The notes: generated by a model not told the origin, from the sequence alone. A DNA stretch of 64,000 bases from Clostridium thailandense (GCF_019207025.1 NZ_JAEEGC010000018.1:1-64000); one strand, 5' to 3'; shown: positions 33,088 to 42,160, counted from the stretch's first letter. Made by a program: numbers and translations.

Positions 33088-35535
33088 ATGCGAAAAAGTA
33101 AAGTTTCCCTACTTTTATGTTTATTTACAGTATTGTTGCTGACTTTCATGTCTGCAGGCAAGGTATCAGCCGATTCTCCTAATGTTAATAGAATATTTGG
33201 TATAGATAGGTACGAAACGAACTTGTCTGTAGTCAAAAATGGATGGAGTGAGGCTGAAAATGTGGTAATAGCTAATGGCGAAAATTATCCAGACGCGCTT
33301 TGCGCTGCGCCGCTTGCTAAAGCAAAAAATGCGCCTATAATTCTTTCATCTAAAGACCAACTTAGTAATCCCGTTTTAGATGAATTGATCAAGCTTAAAA
33401 CTAAAAATGTTTATATCATAGGGGGTACTGGAGTTATATCTACTCATATAGAAGAGCAACTAAAAAGTCTTGAAATAAATTGTACAAGATTTGCAGGTCA
33501 GGATCGATTTGAGACTTCTGTAAAAGTTGCAGAACAGCTTAATAGTGAAAACGGTATAGCAGTAGCCTCAGGTGAAAACTTTCCTGATGCCCTAAGTATT
33601 GCTCCTATTGCTGCGAAACTAGGAATGCCCATTTTGCTATCCTCAAGGACTTCCTTATCTCAGTCTGCCAAGAATTATTTACAAGATAAGAATGTACCAG
33701 TCTCATATATTATTGGAGGTGTAGGGGTACTAAATGCTAATGTTAAAGCTTCTTTGAAAAACCCAAAACGTCTTAGTGGTATGGATAGATATGAAACTAA
33801 CATACGTATTTTAAGAGAATTTGAGGATTCCTTAGATCTTAACTCTGCATTTATAGCGTCAGCTAATGATTTCCCTGATGCTCTTTCTGGTAGTGTACTT
33901 GCTTCAAATTATAGTTCTTCGATAATACTTGTAGATAAGCCATTATTACAAGTTACATCTGACTATTTAAAGGAGCAGAACTATAAAACAGTTAATATAC
34001 TTGGAGGAATAGGAGCAGTAAATAGCTTAACGGAAAATAGCATAAAAAGTGTAATAAAGTATACTCCTATTACCAAAGTTGACAATATCTCCGACGTTGC
34101 TTTTATTAATGAAGAATATCATTTTCCGACTACAGCACTGGCAACCTATGAGGATTCATCTACAAAGCTTGTTCCAGTGAAATGGAGTTCAAATTATGTA
34201 GATACCTCTAAGCCTTCATCCTATACCTTTGAAGGCACTGTCTCAGGATACCCTCAAAAAATTACAATGACCCTAAAGGTTGAGGAGGAAAACGGAAGTA
34301 TTAATGGTAATGGTGGAAATATAATCTACTATAAAGGAAGCATATATTTTTCTAGTTCTAAAAATAGAAACGCAGTTTATAGAATCAAAAGTGGTAGTTC
34401 TGAAGCAGAAATAATAAGTAATGAGTCTATAGCAGATATTAACATTGTTAACAACTATATTTATTATAGAAATATGAACGATCAGTCTAAAATATACAGG
34501 ATGGACCTTGATGGATCAAATAAAACAAAAATAGTAGATGAACCAACTGAAAACATTGTTGTGATAGGTGATTGGATTTACTATAGTTATTATAGTCAAT
34601 CAGATTCTGGAATGTGTAAGGTGAAAACTGATGGCTCAAATAAAGTGAAATTAAGCGATGACTATTCATATGATATGGATATCGTAGATGGATATATATA
34701 TTATATTAGTGAAAAAGATGGGCTATCAATTTACAAAATGAAAATCGACGGCAGTGAGAGAACTAAACTCGATAGTAACTCTTCTAATTATGTTAGTGTA
34801 GCTGGGGATTGGATTTATTTTACGGCGATAGATGGGACTTATAGTGGTTTAGGACCAATGGAGAATATTCATCTTTATAAAATGAAAACTGACGGTACTG
34901 GAAAGGTTAAAATCACTGAAGATGATATTCGTGGAATAACCCTATATAACGATTGGATATATTATGGCAATTATTCCGATGGAGGCAAGCTATATAAAAT
35001 ACGGACAGATGGGTCAGATAAAACAAAAATGACCGATATTAAGGCTTCGGTAGTGACTATTACTGGAGATTGGATTTTCTATGTTTTTCCAGATTACAAT
35101 AGTGCGTACTTCATTATGAAGCTTGATGGCAGCTCAAATCAGCGGTTTATAATACCTAATATACCTGAAAAAGAATCAAATAACTCGCTTTTAACAGCGC
35201 AGTTTCTTGATATTCCTCAAGGTCTTGGTGATGCAATAAGCTTGGATGGTAATTTAGAATATAATGATGTGGATTATTTTAAATTTACTCCTTGGACTAA
35301 CTATTATTTAAATGTAGCTTTTTCTTCTCCAAGTTTAGGAAGCAATGCTACTATAAGTATAACAGATAGTGATGGTAATGAACTTTACAGTACAAAAACA
35401 AAATACGATGGGACTGCTTCTTTTAGAATTCATTTAAATAGTTCTATTTATTTTCTGAAAGTATCTTCGCCAAATGGAAGCCTGTTAGAGTCTGATGCTT
35501 ATAATCTACAGACCTGGTATGACTATGGATATTAG
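33088..35535 (+). CDS. Large surface protein: CWB2 x3, Ig-like, DUF5050 propeller, PPC-like end
   Basis: An 815-aa exported protein. Signal peptide (to about residue 28), three CWB2 modules (RIFGIDRYETN, RFAGQDRFETS, RLSGMDRYETN; about 31-325), a Big_4-like Ig domain (about 330-400; VPVKWSSNYVDTSKPSSYTF), then at least six DUF5050-type beta-propeller blades (about 415-690; repeating DWIYY...YKMKTDGS) and a pre-peptidase C-terminal-like domain (about 710-805; DVDYFKFTPWTNYYLNVAF). GGAGG precedes ATG 33088. Wall-anchored binding or adhesion is likely. The domain order resembles clostridial surface proteins, but I know no exact match. Confidence 0.87.
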   Translation: MRKSKVSLLLCLFTVLLLTFMSAGKVSADSPNVNRIFGIDRYETNLSVVKNGWSEAENVVIANGENYPDALCAAPLAKAKNAPIILSSKDQLSNPVLDELIKLKTKNVYIIGGTGVISTHIEEQLKSLEINCTRFAGQDRFETSVKVAEQLNSENGIAVASGENFPDALSIAPIAAKLGMPILLSSRTSLSQSAKNYLQDKNVPVSYIIGGVGVLNANVKASLKNPKRLSGMDRYETNIRILREFEDSLDLNSAFIASANDFPDALSGSVLASNYSSSIILVDKPLLQVTSDYLKEQNYKTVNILGGIGAVNSLTENSIKSVIKYTPITKVDNISDVAFINEEYHFPTTALATYEDSSTKLVPVKWSSNYVDTSKPSSYTFEGTVSGYPQKITMTLKVEEENGSINGNGGNIIYYKGSIYFSSSKNRNAVYRIKSGSSEAEIISNESIADINIVNNYIYYRNMNDQSKIYRMDLDGSNKTKIVDEPTENIVVIGDWIYYSYYSQSDSGMCKVKTDGSNKVKLSDDYSYDMDIVDGYIYYISEKDGLSIYKMKIDGSERTKLDSNSSNYVSVAGDWIYFTAIDGTYSGLGPMENIHLYKMKTDGTGKVKITEDDIRGITLYNDWIYYGNYSDGGKLYKIRTDGSDKTKMTDIKASVVTITGDWIFYVFPDYNSAYFIMKLDGSSNQRFIIPNIPEKESNNSLLTAQFLDIPQGLGDAISLDGNLEYNDVDYFKFTPWTNYYLNVAFSSPSLGSNATISITDSDGNELYSTKTKYDGTASFRIHLNSSIYFLKVSSPNGSLLESDAYNLQTWYDYGY

Positions 35536-35690
35536 ATTTTTAAGGAAAGTATTACTTGAAAATATTACCTAGTAAGCATAAAATTGAAATTTATCATTAT
35601 AAGTACTTATATGGATTAAAATGTAATATTGTGCTATGATTAGATATAAAAGTAAGTGATATTATAACTTACAAAGTACGGGGTGATAGC

Positions 35691-35732
35691 ATGGGTCTTT
35701 GGAAGAGATTAATATTAAGAAAGGAGATATGA
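35691..35732 (+). CDS. Possible 13-aa leader peptide
   Basis: ATG 35691, nine bases after GGGGTGAT, encodes MGLWKRLILRKEI and stops at TGA 35730-35732, one base before the next gene's ATG. The next gene's AAGGAGAT lies inside this frame, so the two are arranged for translational coupling. An inverted repeat GTAAGT/ACTTAC (35652-35672) lies upstream. Whether it is translated is unknown. Confidence 0.4.
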   Translation: MGLWKRLILRKEI

Positions 35733-35733
35733 A

Positions 35734-36330
35734 ATGCACATAGACAACTACTACACCTTTTCACAAAGTCGGTCATTATCCAGTGCTAAGAAAATTGGAA
35801 ATGTGCCCTCACCTAATTATACAGATTTTAACTTTAATACTAAGAAAGCTCCTGCCATGAGCGATGAAAAATACAGAGAGGCTATAATAGAGCAAGCAAA
35901 AAAAGACCAGTCTGCCGGAAAATTTCAATCGGAATCTGCTGGATTTAGAAGTTTAGTAAAAAGTTATGTCTCTACTGTTTCTCCAGACAGAAAAAATATT
36001 ATCACAGAAGGATTAACGGCAATATTCAAAAATAAAAATCCACAACCTAAAACACTTAACTTGGTAGACTATTTATTTGGCAACGTTAAGTATCGTAAAG
36101 AAGCAACAGATGTATCTTATGCTGAATTTTACGACAGTAATGGTGAAATGGTAGCTTCTTACTCAAATGGCAAATGGATTTCCTATGGGACAAAGGCAGA
36201 AAACGCCCGTGAATCTGAGCTTTGGGGTATATATAATAAGGCGTGGAATAATGCCGCAAGAGCAAGTCAAAGAAATAGTAATGTGGCAAGTATAGACGCT
36301 ACAATAGGTTCAATTGATAAATCAGTTTAA
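35734..36330 (+). CDS. Hypothetical protein, 198 aa
   Basis: Begins MHIDNYYTFSQSRSLSSAKK. No signal peptide or membrane segment; Ser/Asn-rich, with a short beta-like core (DVSYAEFYDSNGEMVASYSN, GKWISYGTKAE) after a basic middle. The ending (RNSNVASIDATIGSIDKSV) is low in charge. AAGGAGAT precedes the ATG. Proteins of this look occur in spore formers, but I recognise no family. It may be coupled to the 13-aa frame upstream. Confidence 0.6.
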   Translation: MHIDNYYTFSQSRSLSSAKKIGNVPSPNYTDFNFNTKKAPAMSDEKYREAIIEQAKKDQSAGKFQSESAGFRSLVKSYVSTVSPDRKNIITEGLTAIFKNKNPQPKTLNLVDYLFGNVKYRKEATDVSYAEFYDSNGEMVASYSNGKWISYGTKAENARESELWGIYNKAWNNAARASQRNSNVASIDATIGSIDKSV

Positions 36331-36373
36331 TATTTACACCTGGTCAATGGTTATCAAGTGATGCTTAGATAAA

Positions 36374-36435
36374 AAATCAAAGGCCGTTTTCCCAGCTTTA
36401 GCAGCATCCTCTATTTGTGTTTTAGTAAATCCCAA
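36374..36435. repeat. 62-bp exact fragment of the DUF2680 gene
   Basis: These 62 bases are identical to 63349-63410, inside the secreted DUF2680 gene 27 kb away, in the same orientation. The 36331-36711 gap also holds a 30-codon minus-strand frame (36503-36411, MDEILTFTKTSTLEQAVKML) that reads into this fragment in a foreign frame, so it is the head of a broken gene. Confidence 0.85.
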
Positions 36436-36658
36436 AAGGAATAAAGCATCTTAACAGCTTGTTCTAAAGTTGAGGTTTTTGTAAAAGTTAGGATTTCATC
36501 CATTTATTTAGTAAAAATATTCGTTAATAATTTCACTTTTTACTTTTGGGAATATAAAAGGAGTACGTGAAGGGACAATAATTTGTGCTATACTGACCAA
36601 CTACCAAAACAATCATAAGATTTCATTTATGTTTGTCAGCGAGATTATGAGAGCATAA

Positions 36659-36693
36659 CAGGCATCTTTCAAAATGAAGATGCTTGTTTTTTT
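36659..36693 (+). terminator. Rho-independent terminator
   Basis: CAGGCATCTT (36659-36668) pairs with AAGATGCTTG (36677-36686), followed by seven T. On the minus strand the same hairpin lies just beyond the Nif11-type gene. Confidence 0.65.
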
Positions 36694-36711
36694 CCCTTAT
36701 TTCTTCCTAAC

Positions 36712-37065
36712 TTAATTAGGATAGTGCCTACAATGAATTTTGCCATCATCACCTTGAAAGGAACCAGAGCATTGTGGACAAGGGCTATGAGGATAAAGAT
36801 ATAGATAACCTGGACAAGAATTGGTTCCATACTTATCACTATTACCACCAGTAACTATATCCAGCTCATCATCAGATAATGAACAATTCTTACTAAGTTT
36901 ATGAAATAGTTCTTTAGCTTCTGCTTCACTAATGGATAAGTTGTGTTTGCTTGCAAGGACTTGAAGGTCTTCAACACTTTTACATCTAAGAGCTTCATTT
37001 AGAATGATATGTTGCTGTTCACCCCAATTTACTAATAACTTTTCAATTTTATTTTCCTCTGCCAT
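36712..37065 (-). CDS. Nif11-type leader RiPP precursor with Cys-rich core
   Basis: A 117-residue peptide. Residues 1-74 form a Nif11-like leader (helical, with VEDLQVLASKHNLSISEAEA and SDDELDIVTGG); cleavage is expected after Gly74. The 43-residue core has cysteines at 84, 96, 99 and 112 in the pattern G-T-N-x-C-P-G...P-C-x2-C...H-C. AGGAGG precedes the ATG. It lies 23 bases after an acetyltransferase gene on the same strand, so they form an operon starting at the motif 38073-38099. Nif11 leaders usually guide LanM, YcaO or radical-SAM enzymes; none is here, so modification may occur in trans. The core matches the peptide at 42161. Confidence 0.75.
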   Translation of the reverse strand: MAEENKIEKLLVNWGEQQHIILNEALRCKSVEDLQVLASKHNLSISEAEAKELFHKLSKNCSLSDDELDIVTGGNSDKYGTNSCPGYLYLYPHSPCPQCSGSFQGDDGKIHCRHYPN

Positions 37066-37088
37066 ATTTAAAATACCTCCTAAAAAAG

Positions 37089-38015
37089 TTATATTAATAA
37101 CATATAAAAGTTTTGCGATTTTTTACTTTCAATAAATGAATCTAGAAATCCATTCACAAGTTTTATCATTTCCTTATTTGTATCAAGTACAGTATAAGAA
37201 ACTTTATGATAGCTATTTTGTAAAAACAACTGCTCCATAAATGCTGCAAAAGGAAGGAAAAAAACTCCTGTTCTCTTATACTTCAATGCTACTGATAATT
37301 GTTGAAACACTAGTGCTTTTCCATCAACTGTTGTGACAATACAATAAGAAACAGGAATATTATTTTTAACAGCTATAAAACTTAATTCTGGTATAAGTTT
37401 GTCAACTGGATTATCTATAAAATGTGTGGGGTTTAATTCTCTTGGAAACTCATCTTTAATTTTTTTCTTCAAATTATCTATAAGCCCTCCAGCTTTTGCA
37501 AAGGAAACTACACTAAAGCCTTTTGCTTTGCTTCTAGCTATAAGTTTTTCTCCTTTTTCTTTCATAAAGTTGTACCATATAGGCTTACTTTTTTCAAGAT
37601 TACATCTAATAATGCTAGACGTTCTTGTAATTTGAAATCCATAATTAGTTAACAGCTTATTTCTGATTATAAAACTTAAGTCCTCTTCTTTAGTATTAAT
37701 TATGATACGAGCTAATACAGCAACGTTTCCTTGTTCTTTTGCATAGTTAATAGCTGCTGCTAATAGTTTTTTGCCAATTCCTGTTCTGCGGTTTTCTTCT
37801 CTAACTAATAAATAATCCAAACTAATATTTTTAAAATTCATTTTATTTAGAACACAAAAACCTAATATAGAGCTATTTTCATCGTCAGCATAAGCTGCAA
37901 GCAAACTCATACCATTTCCATTGACTGTATTTTTTATACAATAATCTGAAAGAGGTGTTGAAAAAGTTTTACATTTTAGTATGTATGTTAAAAATGATAT
38001 TTCTCTTATATTCAT
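37089..38015 (-). CDS. Tandem GNAT-like N-acetyltransferase upstream of the precursor
   Basis: A 308-aa protein. The first GNAT domain (about 1-155) has the acetyl-CoA loop in LLVREENRRTGIGKKLLAAA. The second half (about 160-308) resembles a degenerate GNAT fold (LSFIAVKNNIPVSYCIVTTV and KVSYTVLDTN) without a clear loop. ATG 38015 sits five bases from AGGAGGA; the longer open frame starts before that site and is rejected. Being the first gene of the operon that ends with the Nif11-type precursor, it may modify the peptide or confer self-protection; both are inference. Confidence 0.75.
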   Translation of the reverse strand: MNIREISFLTYILKCKTFSTPLSDYCIKNTVNGNGMSLLAAYADDENSSILGFCVLNKMNFKNISLDYLLVREENRRTGIGKKLLAAAINYAKEQGNVAVLARIIINTKEEDLSFIIRNKLLTNYGFQITRTSSIIRCNLEKSKPIWYNFMKEKGEKLIARSKAKGFSVVSFAKAGGLIDNLKKKIKDEFPRELNPTHFIDNPVDKLIPELSFIAVKNNIPVSYCIVTTVDGKALVFQQLSVALKYKRTGVFFLPFAAFMEQLFLQNSYHKVSYTVLDTNKEMIKLVNGFLDSFIESKKSQNFYMLLI

Positions 38016-38072
38016 AGTTATCCTCCTATTCCTAAAATTTAAAATGTGAATGATTAGTTTCTTTGTTTTATT

Positions 38073-38099
38073 AATACGAAACACTTGAAAAAGTAGCTC
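38073..38099 (-). promoter_or_regulatory. Promoter-like motif L1 (leftward), GAGCTAC-N14-CGTATT
   Basis: Read on the minus strand: GAGCTAC (38099-38093), 14 bases, CGTATT (38078-38073), preceded by T. It points to the acetyltransferase gene 58 bases away. Three other copies with the same spacing lie at 38314, 42001 and 42091. TGAGCT-N16-CGTAT resembles ECF sigma promoters of the SigW type (TGAAAC-N16-CGTA). Confidence 0.65.
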
Positions 38100-38148
38100 A
38101 ATATTTTCAATATTTTAAGCTAAGAATGGAAAGAAAATTATTTCCTCA

Positions 38149-38304
38149 ATGTCTGCACCTTTACGTATACGCAATAAGGATGCCTCTAATGACTATAAAG
38201 ATAAATGGTGTTCATATAATGATTCATTAGGTAGGCTTGTTCAATGTGTTAAAGATGAACAGGACAGCAAAGTGTTAGCTTTATTGTATATAAAGAAAAT
38301 TTAA
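38149..38304 (+). other. Short open frame, 51 codons, between divergent motifs
   Basis: ATG 38149 opens MSAPLRIRNKDASNDYKDKW and ends VLALLYIKKI-stop. There is no ribosome binding site. Its 3' end runs into the rightward motif at 38314, and the last bases are part of the duplicated leader of the 42161 gene. Probably a scrap. Confidence 0.2.
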
Positions 38305-38313
38305 TACTTTTAT

Positions 38314-38340
38314 GAGCTACTATATTATTTATTTCGTATA
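38314..38340 (+). promoter_or_regulatory. Promoter-like motif R1 (rightward), GAGCTAC-N14-CGTATA
   Basis: GAGCTAC (38314-38320), 14 bases, CGTATA (38335-38340). The surrounding 38296-38400 is a diverged copy of 42073-42175, the leader of the intact precursor gene. It faces away from motif L1, forming a divergent pair 214 bases apart. Confidence 0.65.
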
Positions 38341-38385
38341 GATATTTGAAACTAAAAAAATTATATAAATTTTAGAAGGTATTTT

Positions 38386-38420
38386 ATGTCAATGTGAAGG
38401 TGAAATTTTCCAATTGAAAT
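38386..38420 (+). pseudogene. Decayed start of a precursor gene
   Basis: After a preserved leader with AGAAGG, the start ATG TCA (38386) matches that of the precursor at 42161, but the fourth codon is TGA and no leader or core remains. From here to 38829 the sequence is AT-rich, with the end of this relic and no recognisable gene. Confidence 0.6.
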
Positions 38421-38829
38421 ATTTGTTAGGATGATTATTTAATATAAAACCAGTTCGAAATATATCTTACGATAAGCATTTTGAAAAGGGAATATATGTT
38501 TATTCCACTTGATAAAATGAAAGAAGAAGGATATGTATGCCTTTTTTCTCTAAAACCTTAGCATAATGTATTCTATTTTCTATAGCTGGCTCAAAGCCTG
38601 CTAAATTAATTTGTTAAATTTGCACCTAGTTCAAATGCTTTTTGACAATCTAAAGGTTATTATTTATCATTAGTGGAATTTCAAAAGTTATTTGAAGGAT
38701 TATAAGTATTTTTTAGCTGTGATCTTAATTAAATCCAATTTTTATTGTTGTATTTTTGGAAAAATAGTATAATATCAAATAATGGCATTTTAACTCTAAT
38801 AAAGCCAATTATTGTAGGAGATGATGTTG

Positions 38830-41397
38830 ATGATAAAAGAAACGCAAACCGATATTGGGTTGTTAAAAACAAAATGTAGCATACCAAAGATAAATAATTG
38901 TCTAATCCCTCGTATTTTCATCAATAACATGCTAGAAGAATCATTGAGCCATAAACTAACCATTATAACAGCTCCTGCAGGCTACGGTAAGACTACTGCT
39001 GTACTCAAATGGCTTGAAGGTATTTCGATACCATGTGCCTGGTTTTCCATTGATTCAGATGATAATGACCCTTTTACATTCTGGAGCTATTCTTGTGCTG
39101 CACTTAGCAATATCTCAGATGACATCATTGACACTGCAGAATATATTTTTGAGTCACAAGAGCTTTTTAAAGCAAGTGCTCACTTGAGCGTTATGATAGA
39201 TAACTTATCAATTATATCATCAGATTTTTTCTTTGTATTAGATGATTTTCACTTAATTACAAATCCTGTTATTCTCGAAGGTCTATCTTATTTTATAACT
39301 TATCTGCCTTCAAACATGCACCTTATAATAACAAGTAGAGTTGAGCCAGCTTTGAAATTGGCAAAGCTTAGCTTGAAAGAGGATTTAGTAAGAATACAGG
39401 CAAATGAACTCCGCTTTGAAACTGAAGAAATTTCTAAATATTATGAAACAAGAGGATATTTTCTACCAAAAGAAGATATACATAAGATTGAAAGATACAC
39501 AGAAGGCTGGGCCGCTGCACTAGTAGCAGTATCTCTTTCCCTTAAAGATGAAAAAAATAGGCATAATGTTATAAATAACTTTGGAAGTAACAATTTATAC
39601 ATAGAAGACTATCTGGCTGAAGATGTTTATAATACATGGACAAGAAAGCAGCAGGATTTTATGGAAAAAATATCTATACTAGATAGAATGTGTGGACCTC
39701 TTTGCAAAGAAATTACCAATTATGCTGGAGATGAATTACTAAAAGAACTGTATACTCAAAACAGCTTTCTTGTAGCTCTAGATTATGAAGGCATATGGTT
39801 TAGATACCATCATCTTTTTTTGAATTTTTTAAGAAAAAAGTTATTAAAAAGAGATTCTTCCTTAATTCAAACTTTACATTACAAAGCAGGAGAATGGTTT
39901 AAAGCACAAGGCTTTTTCAATGAAGCAATCAATCATTTTTTAAAAGGCTCTCATTATGAAGCTGCTCTACCTCTTATAGAAAAGCACAGTCAAATACCAA
40001 TAAGAAAGGGAGAATTTTCAAATGTTATTTCATGGATTGAAAGGCTGCCAGTCAAATATGTTGAAAATTCTTTTATGATTATGATAATAAAAGCAACTTA
40101 TTTTATCGGAACAGATGATTTTAAGAATGCTTCAAAATATATAGAACGAATGCAATTGGCACTGGAAAAAGAAGATAAGAATACATTTTCTAAAGATTTC
40201 AATACAGTCTATTTAATGATTAAAGCTAACTTTTTTATACGTCAGGGTAATATTAAAAACACCTTGCTAACGATTAAGGAAGCTGCTGCCCGTGGTTTAA
40301 CCAATGCTATCAATACAGAATACATGGATTTTAATCTCTTTGATATTTCCATTTTCCGTGCGCCATACCATGCCCTTGTAAAAATACTAAGAAAAAATTT
40401 TAATGAATATGATTCCCTTGTAGGTAATTATAGAACTTTAATAAGCACAAATCCTGGATATGCACCCCTGATTAAAGGTGAATTGTATTATGAAAGCGGA
40501 AAATTGAATGAAGCCCTTACAGAATTGCTTAATTCCATTGATGAAGCTGTAAATGCTCGTTGCACAGGAGCTTTAGTTCCTGCAATGATTACCCTAGCAA
40601 AAATAAAACGGGCTCATGGAGATATACAAGGTGCTCTGGAGGTTATTAAGGAATGTGAAACCAAGGTGGCAGAATTCAATAAGCCTCACTGGAACTATAT
40701 GCTTAACGCCTTTAAGGTACGACTTTATATTGATTTGAATGATACTGAACTGATAGATAATTGGATGAAGGAAAACAGACTGAATATTTATCAAAATATT
40801 ATCAAAATACAAGAATATGAGTTAATTGTATTTGGAAGAGTTTTAATTCATAAACAACGATATAATGATGCTAATATACTGTTGAACCGTCTTTTAAGCT
40901 TTGCTATAAGTCAAAAGAAAGATCACAGCATAGTTGAAATAAGCAATCTTCTTGCTATTGCAGCAATAAAAGACCTGAATGAAGAAATTGCCGAAAACCA
41001 CCTTAAAAACGCTCTTTCCATAGGAATTAAGGAAGGATATGTAAGAAGTTTTGTAGATGAGTTTGCTCCCATGAATTCTTTACTGGAAATGTATATAAAT
41101 AGGAACACACAAAGAGATAAACTTTCAGTTTATGCAAAAAATCTACTCAACCAGACAAAAGAAGCTGCTAAGCACTTCATAGTTCCTGTAAACTCAAATA
41201 CAATTGAAAATCTTTTAACTGCTATGGAAAAGAAGGTTCTACATCTTATAATCGATACCTATACTAACAAAGAAATTGCAGAAAAATTAGGAATAACTAT
41301 CAGAACAGTAAAAGCCCATACCGGTAATATATATATAAAATTAAAGGTGAAAAATCGTATACAGTGTATAAAAAAAATAAAAGAATCATCTATGTGA
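38830..41397 (+). CDS. MalT-type LuxR-family ATP-dependent regulator
   Basis: An 855-aa large ATP-binding regulator (LAL/MalT class). Walker A APAGYGKT (48-55), a STAND-type NTPase with Walker B FFVLDDFHLI, a winged-helix region, a long TPR-like sensor section and a C-terminal LuxR helix-turn-helix (about 790-850; NKEIAEKLGITIRTVKAHTG). ATG 38830 is nine bases after AGGAG; ATGs at 38821 and 38824 are too close to that site. It lies between the two divergent motif pairs and may control the peptide loci. Such proteins answer to small inducers. It has no copy of the motif before its own gene. Confidence 0.88.
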   Translation: MIKETQTDIGLLKTKCSIPKINNCLIPRIFINNMLEESLSHKLTIITAPAGYGKTTAVLKWLEGISIPCAWFSIDSDDNDPFTFWSYSCAALSNISDDIIDTAEYIFESQELFKASAHLSVMIDNLSIISSDFFFVLDDFHLITNPVILEGLSYFITYLPSNMHLIITSRVEPALKLAKLSLKEDLVRIQANELRFETEEISKYYETRGYFLPKEDIHKIERYTEGWAAALVAVSLSLKDEKNRHNVINNFGSNNLYIEDYLAEDVYNTWTRKQQDFMEKISILDRMCGPLCKEITNYAGDELLKELYTQNSFLVALDYEGIWFRYHHLFLNFLRKKLLKRDSSLIQTLHYKAGEWFKAQGFFNEAINHFLKGSHYEAALPLIEKHSQIPIRKGEFSNVISWIERLPVKYVENSFMIMIIKATYFIGTDDFKNASKYIERMQLALEKEDKNTFSKDFNTVYLMIKANFFIRQGNIKNTLLTIKEAAARGLTNAINTEYMDFNLFDISIFRAPYHALVKILRKNFNEYDSLVGNYRTLISTNPGYAPLIKGELYYESGKLNEALTELLNSIDEAVNARCTGALVPAMITLAKIKRAHGDIQGALEVIKECETKVAEFNKPHWNYMLNAFKVRLYIDLNDTELIDNWMKENRLNIYQNIIKIQEYELIVFGRVLIHKQRYNDANILLNRLLSFAISQKKDHSIVEISNLLAIAAIKDLNEEIAENHLKNALSIGIKEGYVRSFVDEFAPMNSLLEMYINRNTQRDKLSVYAKNLLNQTKEAAKHFIVPVNSNTIENLLTAMEKKVLHLIIDTYTNKEIAEKLGITIRTVKAHTGNIYIKLKVKNRIQCIKKIKESSM

Positions 41398-41610
41398 AGG
41401 AATAAGCTCTGGAAATTTTTCTTAGGAATTACCTAGAAACTGTAAAAAAATATGTCGACTGAAAGCATTTAATTATTGTTGGGCAGGGCTCGTGCAGACG
41501 AAAGAAACAGCAAAATAAAGGGATAAAATTCAATTTGTAGAGTTAACATAATTTTATTGGGAGAGAGCCCTTTTAGACTGCTTGATAAATTACTAACAAA
41601 TATTTATAAT

Positions 41611-41910
41611 ATAATATTGTTACCAAGCGGCTATATATCAAATGTAAACTTTTTTGACGTTACTGATACATTGGCAATGCCATCATATGAATGGGGACTT
41701 GGCATGGCAAATAAAACAATCCGTGGAGGTTTCTGTCCTGGCGGTACACTAAGAATCAGAAAAATGCTAAATATGGTTACAAATAATCGTGTTGATACAA
41801 CAAAGTTGATTACACATCGTTTTTCAGGCTTTGACAAGATTGAGGATGCTTTTGATATGATGGATAAAAAACCTGGTGATTTGATCAAACCAGTTGTATT
41901 TATAGACTAA
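41611..41910 (+). pseudogene. Secondary alcohol dehydrogenase C-terminal fragment
   Basis: About 99 codons match the end of zinc-dependent NADP secondary alcohol dehydrogenases like that of C. beijerinckii: GYISNVNFFDVTDTLAMP, WGLGMANKTIRGGFCPGG, NRVDTTKLITHRFSGFDKIE. The catalytic zinc domain and most of the Rossmann fold are absent. The 41398-41610 stretch before it is unrelated AT-rich sequence with a short piece (AAATTCAATTTG) of another mosaic repeat. Confidence 0.8.
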
Positions 41911-41918
41911 AGGCAAAT

Positions 41919-41960
41919 CTATTTGTAAAGATTCCTATCAATGTATAGACTTGAATTCAT
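41919..41960 (-). pseudogene. Truncated leftward frame downstream of motif L2
   Basis: On the minus strand AAGGAG (41978-41973) precedes ATG 41960, which opens MNSSLYIDRNLYK and stops at 41919. A ribosome binding site with only 13 codons suggests that a gene once driven by motif L2 was cut off when the dehydrogenase fragment joined here. It could instead be a tiny peptide. Confidence 0.4.
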
Positions 41961-42000
41961 AATTTAATTCCACTCCTTCATATTTTATCTTGTATTTATG

Positions 42001-42027
42001 TATACGAAAGTAATAAGATAGTAGCTC
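42001..42027 (-). promoter_or_regulatory. Promoter-like motif L2 (leftward), GAGCTAC-N14-CGTATA
   Basis: On the minus strand GAGCTAC (42027-42021), 14 bases, CGTATA (42006-42001). With R2 it makes a 29-base inverted repeat (one mismatch) separated by about 60 bases. Confidence 0.7.
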
Positions 42028-42090
42028 ATCTAAGTTTAAAAAAATTTATTATATAATTCAAAAAAGATCATCGAAATTTAATACTTTTAT

Positions 42091-42117
42091 GAGCTACTAT
42101 ATTATTACTTTCGTATA
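42091..42117 (+). promoter_or_regulatory. Promoter-like motif R2 (rightward), GAGCTAC-N14-CGTATA
   Basis: GAGCTAC (42091-42097), 14 bases, CGTATA (42112-42117), 43 bases before the ATG of the precursor gene. Spacing and sequence match R1 and L2 exactly in both boxes. Confidence 0.72.
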
Positions 42118-42160
42118 AATATGTGAAATAAAAAAATCTATAAATCAAGGAGGTATTTTT

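Noticed and set aside
36584-36693. Small RNA gene ending at the 36659 terminator
   Set aside because: A TATACT-like box and a terminator are present, but no acceptable -35 and no conserved fold can be shown from one sequence.
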